64,000 nt of DNA, taken from Rhodopseudomonas rhenobacensis. Lineage in GTDB: Bacteria; Pseudomonadota; Alphaproteobacteria; Rhizobiales; Xanthobacteraceae. The translations under genes and the position numbers were made by a program. Positions 19,407 to 28,509 of the stretch are shown one piece after another. The notes under the pieces are model-generated. The model worked only from the letters and a program-made list of their open reading frames with translations. It was not told the DNA's origin and did no database searches. Numbering within the stretch: position 1 is the stretch's first letter; every line of letters starts with the position of its first letter. The stretch is taken from the NCBI RefSeq assembly GCF_014203125.1, contig NZ_JACHIH010000011.1:1-64000 (forward strand), written 5' to 3'.

Positions 19407-20099
19407 GTGACTGACACCAACAAACTCGTCCTGCTGCTCGCTGCCGGGCTCGGCGCCGTCGCGCAGCCCGCGGCGGCGCATGCGCAGTGGTGGTCGCGCG
19501 CGCCGGTCGACTACGAGGACTGCGCCGAGCGCGCCGAAAAAACTGCGGCCAGCAAAGAGGCCCGCGCCGAACTATTGAGCCAGTGCGAGGCGAAGTTCGC
19601 CGGACGCCGTAAGCCCGGCGGCGGCTACACCTACTACGACTTCATGCAGGACAGGCATTTCGACATCGCCGGCCCCAATCCGACGACCGAAGAGCAACGC
19701 CAGTTCGACCAGCACTACACCGCGTTCCTCGACGAGCAGCGGCGCAACATTATCGCCGCGGCGTTCGCCCAAAGGCAGCGCGAATTGACCGAGGCGGAGC
19801 GGGCCCGCAAGCCGGCGCCGCAACCACAAGGCGGCAAGCCGCCTCCCCGGTTGGCCTCGGCCAGTGCTACGCCCGATGCGAGGCGCCCGACCGCACCGCG
19901 GCCGGCCAAATCGACGGCGTCGCCGCCGCGCCCGACGATCGGCATTGGGAGCGGCAGCGCGGCAGCATCGCGCGGCCAGCGCAGCGCCTGCGGCGATAAC
20001 GCGCTGTCCTGCGGCTGGTCGCAACTCGCCGCCGGCGTCTCCAGCCTGAAGAAGTCGCTGTTCGGCCCGCCGCCGAAGAAGACCAAGCGTAGTTCGTAA
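19407..20099 (+). CDS. Exported hypothetical protein with Pro/Ala-rich tail
   Basis: 230 residues starting with a GTG. A signal peptide (KLVLLLAAGLGAVAQPAAAHAQ, here shown in part) ends at an AxA-type site near residue 26. The mature part has a charged region with WWSRAPVDYEDCAERAEK and a low-complexity Pro/Arg/Ala segment, and ends in basic residues. Two Cys in the first part and two near the C-terminus might form disulfides. No family recognised. It is convergent with csoR, with only 14 bases between the two stops. Confidence 0.7.
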   Translation: MTDTNKLVLLLAAGLGAVAQPAAAHAQWWSRAPVDYEDCAERAEKTAASKEARAELLSQCEAKFAGRRKPGGGYTYYDFMQDRHFDIAGPNPTTEEQRQFDQHYTAFLDEQRRNIIAAAFAQRQRELTEAERARKPAPQPQGGKPPPRLASASATPDARRPTAPRPAKSTASPPRPTIGIGSGSAAASRGQRSACGDNALSCGWSQLAAGVSSLKKSLFGPPPKKTKRSS

Positions 20100-20113
20100 A
20101 ACGCCTTCGGCGC

Positions 20114-20389
20114 TCAGCGATCGGCGCGGCCGATCACCGCCATCAGTTCGAGGATTTTCTGCCGCTGGTCGGCCTTGTCGCCGCTGGCGATGGCGTGCTC
20201 GACGCAATGCGAGACATGATCCTTCAAAATCTCTTCCTCGAGCCGGCGCAGCGCCGCGCGCACCGCCGAGATCTGGGTGACGATATCGATGCAGTAGCGA
20301 TCGTCGTCGACCATCTTCGCCAGTCCGCGGACCTGACCCTCGATTCTGCTGAGGCGTTTTTGGCACGATGCCTTGATGTCTTTGCGCAT
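20114..20389 (-). CDS. csoR: CsoR-type copper-sensing repressor
   Basis: 91 residues of the DUF156 family: all-helical tetrameric repressors released from DNA by metal. The Cu(I) triad is complete: Cys36 (DDRYCIDIV), His61 (LKDH) and Cys65 (SHCVEHA). This is the CsoR, not the FrmR or RcnR, pattern. I start at MRKDIKASCQ; the longer frame would run through the operator. It is divergent from the copper ATPase and an ATACCC/GGGTAT inverted repeat lies between them, so it probably represses both itself and copA. Confidence 0.92.
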   Translation of the reverse strand: MRKDIKASCQKRLSRIEGQVRGLAKMVDDDRYCIDIVTQISAVRAALRRLEEEILKDHVSHCVEHAIASGDKADQRQKILELMAVIGRADR

Positions 20390-20398
20390 TCCGTCTAT

Positions 20399-20415
20399 AT
20401 ACCCCCATAGGGTAT
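20399..20415. promoter_or_regulatory. CsoR operator between csoR and copA
   Basis: ATACCCCCATAGGGTAT is a near-perfect inverted repeat of ATACCC and GGGTAT separated by five bases, a GC-tract dyad as bound by CsoR proteins. It is 10 bases from the csoR ATG and 23 from the copA ATG, so it can block both divergent promoters. Confidence 0.85.
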
Positions 20416-20437
20416 CAGTTGCAAGGACGAGACGGCG

Positions 20438-23140
20438 ATGACCAAGGCAAACGACGGCGCCAACGAACAGGCTCGCGGCTGTTGTGGCAAACCCAAGGCA
20501 GAGGTCGATGCGGCCACCACGCATCAGCCTGACGCGTCATCGCGCGCGGACCTCGTGCAACTCACCGACCTCTCGCAACTGCGCCGCGACGCGTCCGCGA
20601 AAGCGATCGATCCGGTCTGCGGCATGAGCGTCGACACCACCGCCGGCAAGCCGACGTTCGATTATCACGGCGCCACCTATCACTTCTGCTGCAACGGCTG
20701 CCGGAGCAAGTTCGCCGCCGATCCGGAGAGCTATCTGGCGAAATCGCGCGACAAGGCCGCGGCCTCGTCCTGCTGCGGCGGCGCGCATGATCATTCGAGC
20801 CACGATCACGCCGGCCACGACCACGCGCATCATGCGGCGCCGGCCGCGAGCCTCGCGATCGACCCGGTGTGCGGCATGAGCGTCGACAGCAATGCCGGCA
20901 AGCCGACGTTCGACTATCACGGCATCACCTATCACTTCTGCTGCAACGGCTGCCGCAGCAAATTCGCCGCCGATCCGGAGAGCTATCTCGACAAATCCAA
21001 AGCTAAGCCGCAGCCTGAAGTGCCGGAAGGCACCATCTACACCTGCCCGATGGACCCGCAGATCCGCCAGGTCGGTCCCGGCACTTGCCCGATCTGCGGC
21101 ATGGCGCTGGAGCCCGAACTGGTTTCGCTCGACGACGCGCCGAACGCCGAACTGGTCGACATGACGCGGCGGTTCTGGATCGGTCTTGCGCTCGCGTTGC
21201 CCGTTGTGGTGCTGGAAATGGGCGGCCATCTCGCCGGCGCGCATAATTGGGTCGACCCGACGCTGTCGAACTGGATTCAGTTTGCGCTGGCAACGCCCGT
21301 GGTGCTGTGGGCCGGCTGGCCGTTCTTCGTGCGCGGCGTGCAGTCGCTGATCACCCGCAACCTCAACATGTTCACGCTGGTCGCGATGGGCACCGGCGTG
21401 GCCTATCTCTACAGTCTGGTCGGCACGCTGCTGCCGCAGGTGTTTCCCGCCGCGTTCCGCAGCCATGGCGGCGCGGTGCCGGTGTATTTCGAGGCCGCCG
21501 CGGTGATCACCGTGCTGGTGCTGCTCGGCCAGGTGCTGGAGCTGCGCGCCCGCGAGGCCACCTCCGGCGCGATCAAGGCGCTGCTCGGTCTCGCACCGCG
21601 CACCGCGCGCCGCATCGACGACGCCGGCCTCGACCACGAGGTCGAGATCGACGCGCTCGCGGTCGGCGACAAGATTCGCGTCCGGCCCGGTGAGAAAGTC
21701 GCGGTCGACGGCGTGATCCTGGAAGGCCGCGCCACGCTCGACGAATCGCTGGTCACCGGCGAATCGCTGCCGGTGACGCGCGAGCCGGGCGACAAGGTGA
21801 TCGCCGGCACGCTCAGCCAGTCCGGCGGCTTCGTGATGCGCGCCGAACAGGTCGGCCGCGACACCGTGCTGTCGCGCATCGTGCAGATGGTGGCGCAGGC
21901 GCAGCGCTCGCGCGCGCCGATCCAGCGTGTCGCCGATCAGGTCGCCGGCTGGTTCGTGCCTATGGTGATCGCGGTGGCGATCACCGCGTTCTTCGCCTGG
22001 GTGGCGTTCGGCCCCGAGCCGCGGCTGACCTACGCGCTGGTTGCCGCGGTCAGCGTGCTGATCATCGCCTGCCCGTGCGCGCTCGGGCTCGCCACGCCGA
22101 TGTCGATCATGGTCGGCGTCGGCCGCGGCGCCCAGGCCGGCGTGCTGATCCGCAACGCCGAAGCGCTGGAGCGGATGGAGAAGGTCGACACCTTGGTGAT
22201 CGACAAGACCGGCACGTTGACCGAAGGCAAGCCGAGCGTGGTGGCGATCGTCGCCGCGGAAGGCTTTGACGAAGCCACCGTCCTGCGGCTCGCCGCCAGC
22301 GTCGAGCGCGCCAGTGAGCACCCGCTGGCCGACGCGATTTTGCGCGCCGCCAAGGAACGCCAACTCGAGCTGTCCAAGGTCGATGATTTCACCGCGCCGA
22401 GCGGCAAGGGCGCCACCGGCAAAGTCGACGGCAACACCGTGCTGCTCGGCAATGCCGCGCTGCTGAGCGCGGCCGGCGTCGACAGCAGCGCGCTGGATGC
22501 CCGCGCCGAGCAGTTGCGCGGTGACGGCGCCACCGTGATCGGCATGGCGATCGACGGCCGATTGGCCGGGCTGTTCGCGATCGCCGATCCGATCAAGCCC
22601 TCGACGCCGGACGCGTTGAAGGCGATGGCCGCCGAAGGCATCAAGGTGATCATGCTGACCGGCGACAACCGCACCACCGCGCAGGCGGTGGCGCGCAAGC
22701 TCGGCATCGCCGAGGTCGAATCCGAAGTGCTGCCGGAGCAGAAGAGCGCGGTGGTCGACAAGCTGCGTAAAGCCGGGCGAATCGTCGCGATGGCCGGCGA
22801 CGGCGTCAACGACGCCCCGGCCCTCGCCGCGGCCGACGTCGGCATCGCGATGGGCACCGGAACCGACGTGGCGATGGAAAGCGCCGGCATCACCCTGGTC
22901 AAGGGCGACCTCGGCGGCATCGTCCGCGCGCGCAAGCTGTCGCAGGCGACGATGCGCAATATCAGACAGAATCTGTTCTTCGCTTTCGTCTACAATGGCG
23001 CCGGGATTCCGATCGCCGCGGGCATTCTCTATCCGACGTTCGGGCTGTTGCTGTCGCCGATCATCGCCGCCGCGGCGATGTCGCTATCGTCGGTGAGCGT
23101 GATCGGCAACGCCTTGCGGCTCCGCGCCACGCGGCTGTGA
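20438..23140 (+). CDS. copA: Copper-exporting P1B-type ATPase with two YHS domains
   Basis: 900 residues. It pumps Cu(I) out of the cytoplasm. Instead of the usual N-terminal HMA domains it has two nearly identical YHS domains (starting about residues 58 and 142, each with DPVCGM and [12 protein letters not shown]), joined by a His-rich linker ([16 protein letters not shown]), then a heavy-metal-binding motif [20 protein letters not shown]. Next come the membrane helices with the ion-site motif [11 protein letters not shown] (about 545), phosphorylation motif [11 protein letters not shown] (Asp about 589), SEHPLADA and [11 protein letters not shown] Cys-rich CCGKP lies near the N-terminus. 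The gene is divergent from csoR with a shared operator and has an AAGGA ribosome site. The near-identity of the two YHS units points to a recent internal duplication. Confidence 0.96.
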   Translation: MTKANDGANEQARGCCGKPKAEVDAATTHQPDASSRADLVQLTDLSQLRRDASAKAIDPVCGMSVDTTAGKPTFDYHGATYHFCCNGCRSKFAADPESYLAKSRDKAAASSCCGGAHDHSSHDHAGHDHAHHAAPAASLAIDPVCGMSVDSNAGKPTFDYHGITYHFCCNGCRSKFAADPESYLDKSKAKPQPEVPEGTIYTCPMDPQIRQVGPGTCPICGMALEPELVSLDDAPNAELVDMTRRFWIGLALALPVVVLEMGGHLAGAHNWVDPTLSNWIQFALATPVVLWAGWPFFVRGVQSLITRNLNMFTLVAMGTGVAYLYSLVGTLLPQVFPAAFRSHGGAVPVYFEAAAVITVLVLLGQVLELRAREATSGAIKALLGLAPRTARRIDDAGLDHEVEIDALAVGDKIRVRPGEKVAVDGVILEGRATLDESLVTGESLPVTREPGDKVIAGTLSQSGGFVMRAEQVGRDTVLSRIVQMVAQAQRSRAPIQRVADQVAGWFVPMVIAVAITAFFAWVAFGPEPRLTYALVAAVSVLIIACPCALGLATPMSIMVGVGRGAQAGVLIRNAEALERMEKVDTLVIDKTGTLTEGKPSVVAIVAAEGFDEATVLRLAASVERASEHPLADAILRAAKERQLELSKVDDFTAPSGKGATGKVDGNTVLLGNAALLSAAGVDSSALDARAEQLRGDGATVIGMAIDGRLAGLFAIADPIKPSTPDALKAMAAEGIKVIMLTGDNRTTAQAVARKLGIAEVESEVLPEQKSAVVDKLRKAGRIVAMAGDGVNDAPALAAADVGIAMGTGTDVAMESAGITLVKGDLGGIVRARKLSQATMRNIRQNLFFAFVYNGAGIPIAAGILYPTFGLLLSPIIAAAAMSLSSVSVIGNALRLRATRL

Positions 23141-23189
23141 GCAGACACGTAGCATCCTGCTCAGCGCTCTGCTGCGCTGCAAATCGGTT

Positions 23190-23203
23190 TTGATTTATCG
23201 CAA
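23190..23203 (+). promoter_or_regulatory. FixK-type box upstream of the hemerythrin-like gene
   Basis: TTGATTTATCGCAA matches TTG(A/C)-N6-(T/G)CAA. The centre lies about 127 bases before the ATG, so the leader would be about 85 bases. Confidence 0.55.
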
Positions 23204-23323
23204 GGATCAGAGCCGGTTTGGCACTATCTTGCATGCGACCCGGCCAATGATGTGCATGGTCCGGTCAAATCTGCCATTATCGCATTCTCTTTCATCAGAC
23301 AGCTGCTAAGTCGAGGTCGGTCG

Positions 23324-23914
23324 ATGTCCAAAATGATCGAAATTCTGCAGGAAGAGCATCGCAACATCTCACGGCTGCTCAACGTGCTGGAGCAGGAGCT
23401 GAAGGTGTTCGATCGCCGCGAGCGGCCGGATTATGAGATCTTTCAGGCGATCATCCAGTATTTCCAGGAATTCCCCGATCGCTGCCACCACCCCAAAGAA
23501 GACGTGGTGTTCGAGATTCTGAAACAGCGCAGCCCGGCGGTGACCGCCGCGGTCGGCGACATTCAGTCCGACCATCGGCTCGAGGCCGAGCGGCTGCGCC
23601 GGTTCTCGCAGATGGTCGACGACATTCTCGCCGACCAGGAGATTCCGCGGCAGACCGTCCACATCGCCGCGGAGGATTTCATAGATCACCAGCGCCGCCA
23701 CATGGCCAAGGAAGAGAACCTGCTGTTCCCGGCCGCGCTCGACACCTTGACGCCGGCCGACTGGGCGAAGATCGACGCCCGGGTCGACGACCGCAAGGAT
23801 CCGATGTTCGACGGCGCGGTCGAGAGCCGCTTCCAGAATCTCTACAGCACGATTCTGCGCTGGGAGAAGGAAACCGAAGAGCAGCGGCTGAAGATGAGCC
23901 CGGCGCAGGGCTGA
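23324..23914 (+). CDS. Hemerythrin HHE-domain protein
   Basis: 196 residues. It has the diiron-type His/Glu pattern of hemerythrin-like proteins: LQEEHRNISRLL near the N-terminus, CHHPKEDVVFEIL about residues 54-66, QSDHRLE about 86, then DFIDHQRRHMAKEENLLFP. Such domains bind oxygen, nitric oxide or iron. The start at MSKMIEIL has GAGGTCGG upstream; the longer frame from 23252 lacks such a site. A FixK-type box upstream suggests induction at low oxygen, fitting an O2/NO-binding or iron-handling role. It is convergent with queD. Confidence 0.88.
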   Translation: MSKMIEILQEEHRNISRLLNVLEQELKVFDRRERPDYEIFQAIIQYFQEFPDRCHHPKEDVVFEILKQRSPAVTAAVGDIQSDHRLEAERLRRFSQMVDDILADQEIPRQTVHIAAEDFIDHQRRHMAKEENLLFPAALDTLTPADWAKIDARVDDRKDPMFDGAVESRFQNLYSTILRWEKETEEQRLKMSPAQG

Positions 23915-23924
23915 CCCAAGCAAA

Positions 23925-23946
23925 CGGCGTCGCCCTGGCGACGCCG
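23925..23946. terminator. Hairpin between hemerythrin gene and queD
   Basis: CGGCGTCGCC and GGCGACGCCG form a ten-base perfect stem with almost no spacer in the gap between two convergent genes. There is no T run, so it may be a weak or factor-assisted bidirectional stop. Confidence 0.45.
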
Positions 23947-23970
23947 CTATTCAGCGCGCGGCGAAAGCGC

Positions 23971-24339
23971 TCAGGCCGACGCCGCGTCGCCGTCGTATTC
24001 CGCCCAGCAATCGGCGGTTTCGAACACTTTGACCTGCGACAATTGCGGCAGCGCCGGCTTGATCCGCTGCCAGATCCACAGCGCGATGTTCTCCGCGGTC
24101 GGATTCTCCAGCCCGCTCACCTCGTTCAGGCAATAATGGTCGAGGCTCTTCAACACCGGGCCGAACGCCGCTTCGATGTCGAAGAAATCCACCACGAAGC
24201 CGCTATGGGGATCGACCGGACCCTGCAACTGCAGCTCGACCCGGTAGGAATGGCCGTGCATGCGGTGGCAGCGGTGCGTCGCCGGGACATGTGGCAGACG
24301 GTGGGCAGCTTCGAAGCTGAAGGCTTGGGTGATTTTCAT
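23971..24339 (-). CDS. queD: 6-pyruvoyl-tetrahydropterin synthase / QueD family
   Basis: 122 residues. Zinc ligands are seen as His12 (FEAAHRLP) and the HGHSY pair (HRMHGHSYRVEL), together with the catalytic Cys in CHRMHGH, DFFDIEA, LDHYCLNE, NPTAENIA and a C-terminal Glu in KVFETADCWAEY. In most bacteria this family makes 6-carboxytetrahydropterin from dihydroneopterin triphosphate for queuosine and 7-deazaguanine synthesis. No other queuosine genes are adjacent, so the assignment as QueD rests on the family. The start MKITQAFSFEAAH is standard for the family; an ATG 34 codons upstream has no matching motif. Confidence 0.9.
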   Translation of the reverse strand: MKITQAFSFEAAHRLPHVPATHRCHRMHGHSYRVELQLQGPVDPHSGFVVDFFDIEAAFGPVLKSLDHYCLNEVSGLENPTAENIALWIWQRIKPALPQLSQVKVFETADCWAEYDGDAASA

Positions 24340-24788
24340 CGAATTCCGGGGGTGTTGGACGCCGCCGACGGCGGGCGGCGTTGCGGCGCGGACCCTATCG
24401 GAGTGGGCGACGGTTTTGAAGCCCGCCGCGACGCAACGCACCCCGCCGCTGCATGCTCCACGCCGCGGCGCGAGATCGGTTCCGGCGGCAAGCGCGACCG
24501 CAGCGCGCCGACAATTCGCCGTTGGTTCCGAACCCTCGTAGTGGTGCGAGGAACTTCAGTTGCCGCAGGGTTAGCGCCGGCTTAAGGCCAGCAAACACGA
24601 CTTTGAGTTGCGTAACGATTCCAACGCGTCGGATTCATTGATTCAAAACCACCCCAGTAATTGTACAGGGGCTGGTGAGACTCCCTTAAAGCCTTCACCT
24701 GCACCCTCCGCGAGTTCCGGGGGTGGGTGAGAATGACTATACGCAGCAACACAATCGAGGCGATCACGGCGCGCGCAGGAGCACGACG
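24340..24788. other. Intergenic gap, no gene seen
   Basis: About 450 bases between divergently oriented queD and the diguanylate cyclase. It must hold both promoters. I see no FixK-type box, tRNA or credible small gene; short frames here have Arg/Pro-rich shadow-like composition. Confidence 0.45.
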
Positions 24789-26003
24789 ATGTTGAGCGTC
24801 CCGACACTGTGGCTGGTCGTCATCGGCAACTTCATCGCGCTGGGTCTGGTGTGGACCTATGTGATGCGCAGCTACCCGAACTTCGTCGCGGCGCCGTATT
24901 GGACCGCGGCGGCCTTCGTGGCAGCCTTGGCGGCGGCCACCGCGCTGTTGCGGAGCGTCATCGACTCGCCGCTGCCGCAAATCATCGGCAGTGCCATGAT
25001 GATCATGGCCTGCTGCCTCGGCAGCATGGGGATGGATCGCTTTTTCGGCCGTCCCGCGCTGTGGCGGTTGAGCTTGAGCGTGGTCGGCCTGAGCGTGATG
25101 GCGTTCAGCTATTTCAGCTTCGTTGATGTCAGCATCCCGATGCGCATCGTGGTGTACTCGATCGGCGAGGCGGTGCCGATCATGCTGTCGCTGCGGCATC
25201 TGGTGTGGCGACAGGACAAGCAGCAACACCACCCCGGCTCCCGGATGACCGCCGCCGTCGCCGCCGCGATCGTCGTGGTGCTGATCGTGCGCTCGATCGC
25301 GGCGCTGACCGGGATCGGCGGCGAACTCAGGGTGTTGCACTTCAACCCGCTGCAGGCCTTCATGGTGCTGCTGTTGGTGTTCCTGTCGATGATGTGGTGC
25401 TTCGGCTTCCTGCTGATGACGATCGATCGGCTGCGCGCCGAGGTGGCGAAGCTGGCGATGCTCGACGATCTCACCGGCGCCGCCAACCGCCGCCAGCTGT
25501 TGCAGCGCCTCGAAGAGGAATGCGCGTTGTCACGGCGCACCGCCGGTCCGTTCGCGCTGCTGGCAATCGACCTCGACGGCTTCAAGGCGATCAACGACAG
25601 CTACGGCCACGCCACCGGCGACGCCTGCCTGCGCGACTTTACCCGCACCGCGCAAAGCTGCCTGCGTTCCGGCGATCTGTTGGCGCGGATCGGCGGCGAC
25701 GAGTTCTCGGTGCTGCTGCCGGCGACCACGCTGCGCGAGGGCGCGATGATCGCCCGCCGGCTGCTGGAGGCATGCCGGGGCACCGGACAGGGAACGGCGA
25801 TCACGGTCTCGGTGTCGATCGGCGTCGCACAATGGACCAAGCTGGTCGGCGCCGATGCCGAGCGGCTGATCGCGGCGGCCGACCATGCGCTCTACGCCGC
25901 CAAAAAGTCTGGCAAAAACCGCCATGCCGTCTATGAACCGGCATCGGAACAGCCGGCCGCCTCGGAGCTTGAGGACATGCCGCTGCTCCGCCAGACCGCT
26001 TAG
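24789..26003 (+). CDS. Membrane diguanylate cyclase (GGDEF)
   Basis: 404 residues. The first 215 residues contain about seven hydrophobic segments forming an integral membrane sensor with no named domain recognised. A GGDEF domain follows, with MLDDLTGAANRRQ, the substrate loop FKAINDSYGHATGD and the active site GGDEF at 302-306. The product-inhibition RxxD site (RSGD, 293-296) is exactly five residues before GGDEF. Thus it should make cyclic di-GMP and be feedback-inhibited. The start MLSVPTLWLV has AGGAG upstream; an ATG at 24723 would add 22 polar residues in front of the first helix. The signal sensed is unknown. Confidence 0.92.
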   Translation: MLSVPTLWLVVIGNFIALGLVWTYVMRSYPNFVAAPYWTAAAFVAALAAATALLRSVIDSPLPQIIGSAMMIMACCLGSMGMDRFFGRPALWRLSLSVVGLSVMAFSYFSFVDVSIPMRIVVYSIGEAVPIMLSLRHLVWRQDKQQHHPGSRMTAAVAAAIVVVLIVRSIAALTGIGGELRVLHFNPLQAFMVLLLVFLSMMWCFGFLLMTIDRLRAEVAKLAMLDDLTGAANRRQLLQRLEEECALSRRTAGPFALLAIDLDGFKAINDSYGHATGDACLRDFTRTAQSCLRSGDLLARIGGDEFSVLLPATTLREGAMIARRLLEACRGTGQGTAITVSVSIGVAQWTKLVGADAERLIAAADHALYAAKKSGKNRHAVYEPASEQPAASELEDMPLLRQTA

Positions 26004-26041
26004 ATCGCGGCGACCTCGCCCGCGCCCGCCAAGGAAACCCC

Positions 26042-26473
26042 ATGACCGACCTCACGCTGGACCTCGCCCGCACGATCCTCGACGCCGCGCTCGCCAAGGC
26101 CGGCGAGAAGAAGCTGAAGCCGCTTGCGGTGTTCGTGCTCGACGCCCGCGGCTGCATCAAGGCTTCGGCGGCGCAGGACGGCACCAGCCTGCTGCGCGGC
26201 GAGATCGCCCACGGCAAGGCCTATGGCGCGCTGTCGCTCGGCATGGGCTCGCGCGCGATCTTCCAGCGCGCCCAGGAGCAGGCCTATTTCGTCAGCGCGG
26301 TGAACACGCTGGCGCGCGGCGCGCTGGTCCCGGTGCCGGGCGGCGTGCTGATCCAGGATGCCGCCGGCGCGTTGCTCGGCGCGGTCGGCATCAGCGGCGA
26401 TACCTCCGACAACGACGAAGCCTGCGCGATCGCCGGCATCGAGGCGGCCGGGCTGAAAGCCAACGCCGGATAG
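26042..26473 (+). CDS. GlcG/HbpS-like protein (DUF336)
   Basis: 143 residues covering the whole family fold: TLDLARTILDAALAKA helix, VFVLDARGCIKAS strand, and the Gly-rich PVPGGVLIQDAAGALLGAVGISG typical of GlcG/HbpS proteins, then SDNDEACAIAGIEA. Family members bind heme or cobalamin-type ligands, or act as accessory proteins of diol or glycolate metabolism. It follows the diguanylate cyclase after 38 bases and precedes an aldo/keto reductase, but no shared pathway is obvious. No signal peptide. Confidence 0.85.
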   Translation: MTDLTLDLARTILDAALAKAGEKKLKPLAVFVLDARGCIKASAAQDGTSLLRGEIAHGKAYGALSLGMGSRAIFQRAQEQAYFVSAVNTLARGALVPVPGGVLIQDAAGALLGAVGISGDTSDNDEACAIAGIEAAGLKANAG

Positions 26474-26588
26474 GCGCCACTGGTTTCGGACGCCGCGCGC
26501 AACCGGCTTTTTCGCATTGACGCATTGCTTTGACGGCCCGGATGGCAGGCGCTATGCGGGACGGATCGCACTGCCTGTGATCGGAAAC

Positions 26589-27614
26589 ATGACCATGGAC
26601 TATCGCCAACTCGGCCGCAGCGGCCTGAAGATTTCTCCCTTGTGTCTCGGCACCATGATGTTCGGTGGCGCCACCGACGAGCCGACCGCGGTGCGGATCA
26701 TCGACAAGGCGCGCGGCGCCGGCATCAATTTCATCGACACCGCCGACGCCTATTCCAGCGGTGCCGCCGAGGCCATCGTCGGCCGCGCCATTGCCAAGCA
26801 TCGGCAGCATTGGGTGCTGGCGTCGAAACTCGCCAACCCGATGGGCGAAGGACCGAACCGCGGCGGGCTGTCGCGACGCTGGGTGATGCAGGAGGTCGAG
26901 GACAGCCTGAAGCGGCTCGGCACCGACCATCTCGATATCTATTACTTGCACAAGGAGGATCACACCACGCCGCTGCACGAAACCGTGCGGGCGATGGGCG
27001 ATCTGATCCGCGACGGCAAGATCCGTTACTTCGGCGTGTCGAACTATCGCGCCTGGCGGATCGCCGAGATCTGCAACATCTGCGACCGGCTCGGCATCGA
27101 CCGCCCGGTGGTCAGCCAACCCTACTACAACGCGATGAACCGGATGCCCGAGGTCGAGCAGATGCCGGCCTGCGACTTCTACGGTCTCGGCGTGGTGCCC
27201 TACAGCCCGCTGGCGCGCGGCGTGCTCACCGGCAAGTACGCGCCCGACGCCGCCCCCGACAAGGACAGCCGCGCCGGCCGCCACGATATCCGCATGATGC
27301 AGACCGAATGGCGCCCGGAATCGCTGGAGCTGGCGCAGCAGATCCGCCGCCACGCCGAAGCCCGCGGCATCACCGCCGGTGAGTTCGCGGTGGCCTGGGT
27401 GCTGAACAGCGGCTTCGTCAGTTCGGTGATCGCCGGTCCGCGCACCGAGCCGCAATGGGACGCTTATCTCAAGGCGCTGAACTATCGCTTCACCGCCGAG
27501 GACGAAGCTTTGATCGACAATCTGGTCGCTCCCGGCCATCCCTCGACGCCGGGCTACAACGACCCGGCCTATCCGATCGAAGGCCGCCGCGCCCGCACGG
27601 CTGGTAGTATTTAA
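26589..27614 (+). CDS. Aldo/keto reductase
   Basis: 341 residues with a TIM-barrel NADPH-dependent oxidoreductase pattern. The catalytic tetrad is complete: Asp50 and Tyr55 in FIDTADAYSSG, Lys80 in VLASK and His121 in YYLHKED. Also seen are RYFGVSNY and the cofactor-binding PYSPLARGVLTGKY and SSVIAGPRTE. It belongs to the YghZ/Kv-beta-like branch acting on aldehydes or ketones; the substrate is unknown. GGAAAC precedes the ATG I chose; the second ATG six bases later is also possible. Confidence 0.92.
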   Translation: MTMDYRQLGRSGLKISPLCLGTMMFGGATDEPTAVRIIDKARGAGINFIDTADAYSSGAAEAIVGRAIAKHRQHWVLASKLANPMGEGPNRGGLSRRWVMQEVEDSLKRLGTDHLDIYYLHKEDHTTPLHETVRAMGDLIRDGKIRYFGVSNYRAWRIAEICNICDRLGIDRPVVSQPYYNAMNRMPEVEQMPACDFYGLGVVPYSPLARGVLTGKYAPDAAPDKDSRAGRHDIRMMQTEWRPESLELAQQIRRHAEARGITAGEFAVAWVLNSGFVSSVIAGPRTEPQWDAYLKALNYRFTAEDEALIDNLVAPGHPSTPGYNDPAYPIEGRRARTAGSI

Positions 27615-27671
27615 CCACTTCGCCGTGCAGCGGCGCGCGTGACAATCGACGGTTGATTGGCTAAGGCTCTA

Positions 27672-27700
27672 GCCCCGGAAATCCGTTTGGTTTCCGGGGC
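27672..27700 (+). terminator. Terminator-like hairpin after the aldo/keto reductase gene
   Basis: GCCCCGGAAA and TTTCCGGGGC form a ten-base perfect stem with a nine-base loop, followed by CTCTTC, in the gap 58 bases after the reductase stop. Confidence 0.7.
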
Positions 27701-27816
27701 CTCTTCATGTCTCGAACGCAAATCAATCGGCACGAGCGCCTTGCTGGGCCGCTCTGCTCCGCAGCCTGCGACGCCTCCGCGCTCGCCGTCCCGGCTGCGT
27801 CAGAAAGGATAACTCC

Positions 27817-28197
27817 ATGACCGCCCACCATTTCCACGCCGTGATCTGGATCGACCACCGCGAAGCGCGGGTGTTCCATTTCAACCCGACCGAGGTCGAA
27901 AAGCTGGTGATCCATCCGGATCATCCGACCAAGCACGTGCACCAGCAGTCCAGCAAAGACGAGCACGCCTATTTCCACGCCACCGCCGAGGCGATCGCCG
28001 ACGCCGGCGCGGTGCTGGTGGTCGGCCCGGCGCACACCAAGACCGACTTCGTGAAGTACTTCGAACAGCACCATCCGAAGCTGAAGAGCATCATCGCCGG
28101 CGTCGAGACCGTCGACCATCCGAGCGACGGCCAGGTGGTCGCCTTCGCCCGCAAATATCTCAAGGTCACCGACCGGGTCACCCCGCAGATCGTGTGA
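27817..28197 (+). CDS. Small eRF1/host-attachment-like (translational machinery) protein
   Basis: 126 residues rich in His. The beginning HFHAVIWIDHREARVFHFNP and the end GVETVDHPSDGQVVAFARKYL resemble the bacterial relatives of archaeal/eukaryotic release factor domains often annotated as translational machinery protein. The length is that of a single domain. No catalytic Gly-Gly-Gln motif is seen. Ribosome-related function is only suggested by family resemblance. The start has AGGATAAC upstream. Confidence 0.7.
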   Translation: MTAHHFHAVIWIDHREARVFHFNPTEVEKLVIHPDHPTKHVHQQSSKDEHAYFHATAEAIADAGAVLVVGPAHTKTDFVKYFEQHHPKLKSIIAGVETVDHPSDGQVVAFARKYLKVTDRVTPQIV

Positions 28198-28343
28198 TCC
28201 TCGTGGCCCGGACGCGGGGTGGCGCGCCAGCTCCGCCCCGCGAGCCGGGACCATTCCGAACGCCGCGTTCCGTAACGGCCCCGGCTCTGCGGCGCACCAC
28301 GCCGCAAGGGCGGCGCGCTGCGCCGCGTCCGGGCACGCTTCTT

Positions 28344-28450
28344 CACCTCTCCCACTGGGAGAGGTCGGCGCGAAGCGCCGGGTGAGGGGTTTCGCCCTCT
28401 CGATAGACCGTCCCCCCTCACCCCAGCCCTCTCCCCATGGGAGAGGGAGC
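28344..28450. repeat. Dispersed palindromic repeat (CTCTCCCxxxGGGAGAGG type)
   Basis: The stretch contains CCTCTCCCACTGGGAGAGG, the small inverted motif GGCGCGAAGCGCC, GTGAGGGG and its complement CCCCTCAC, and CCCTCTCCCCATGGGAGAGG. The outer halves are inverted copies, making a large hairpin. This motif family is well known as intergenic repeat in Bradyrhizobiaceae. It lies between two convergent genes. Confidence 0.75.
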
Positions 28451-28509
28451 AGGCCGTAATCGCGGCAGCGCTCAAACACACCTCTCCGTCAACGCTACGC
28501 AGTCGGCCC

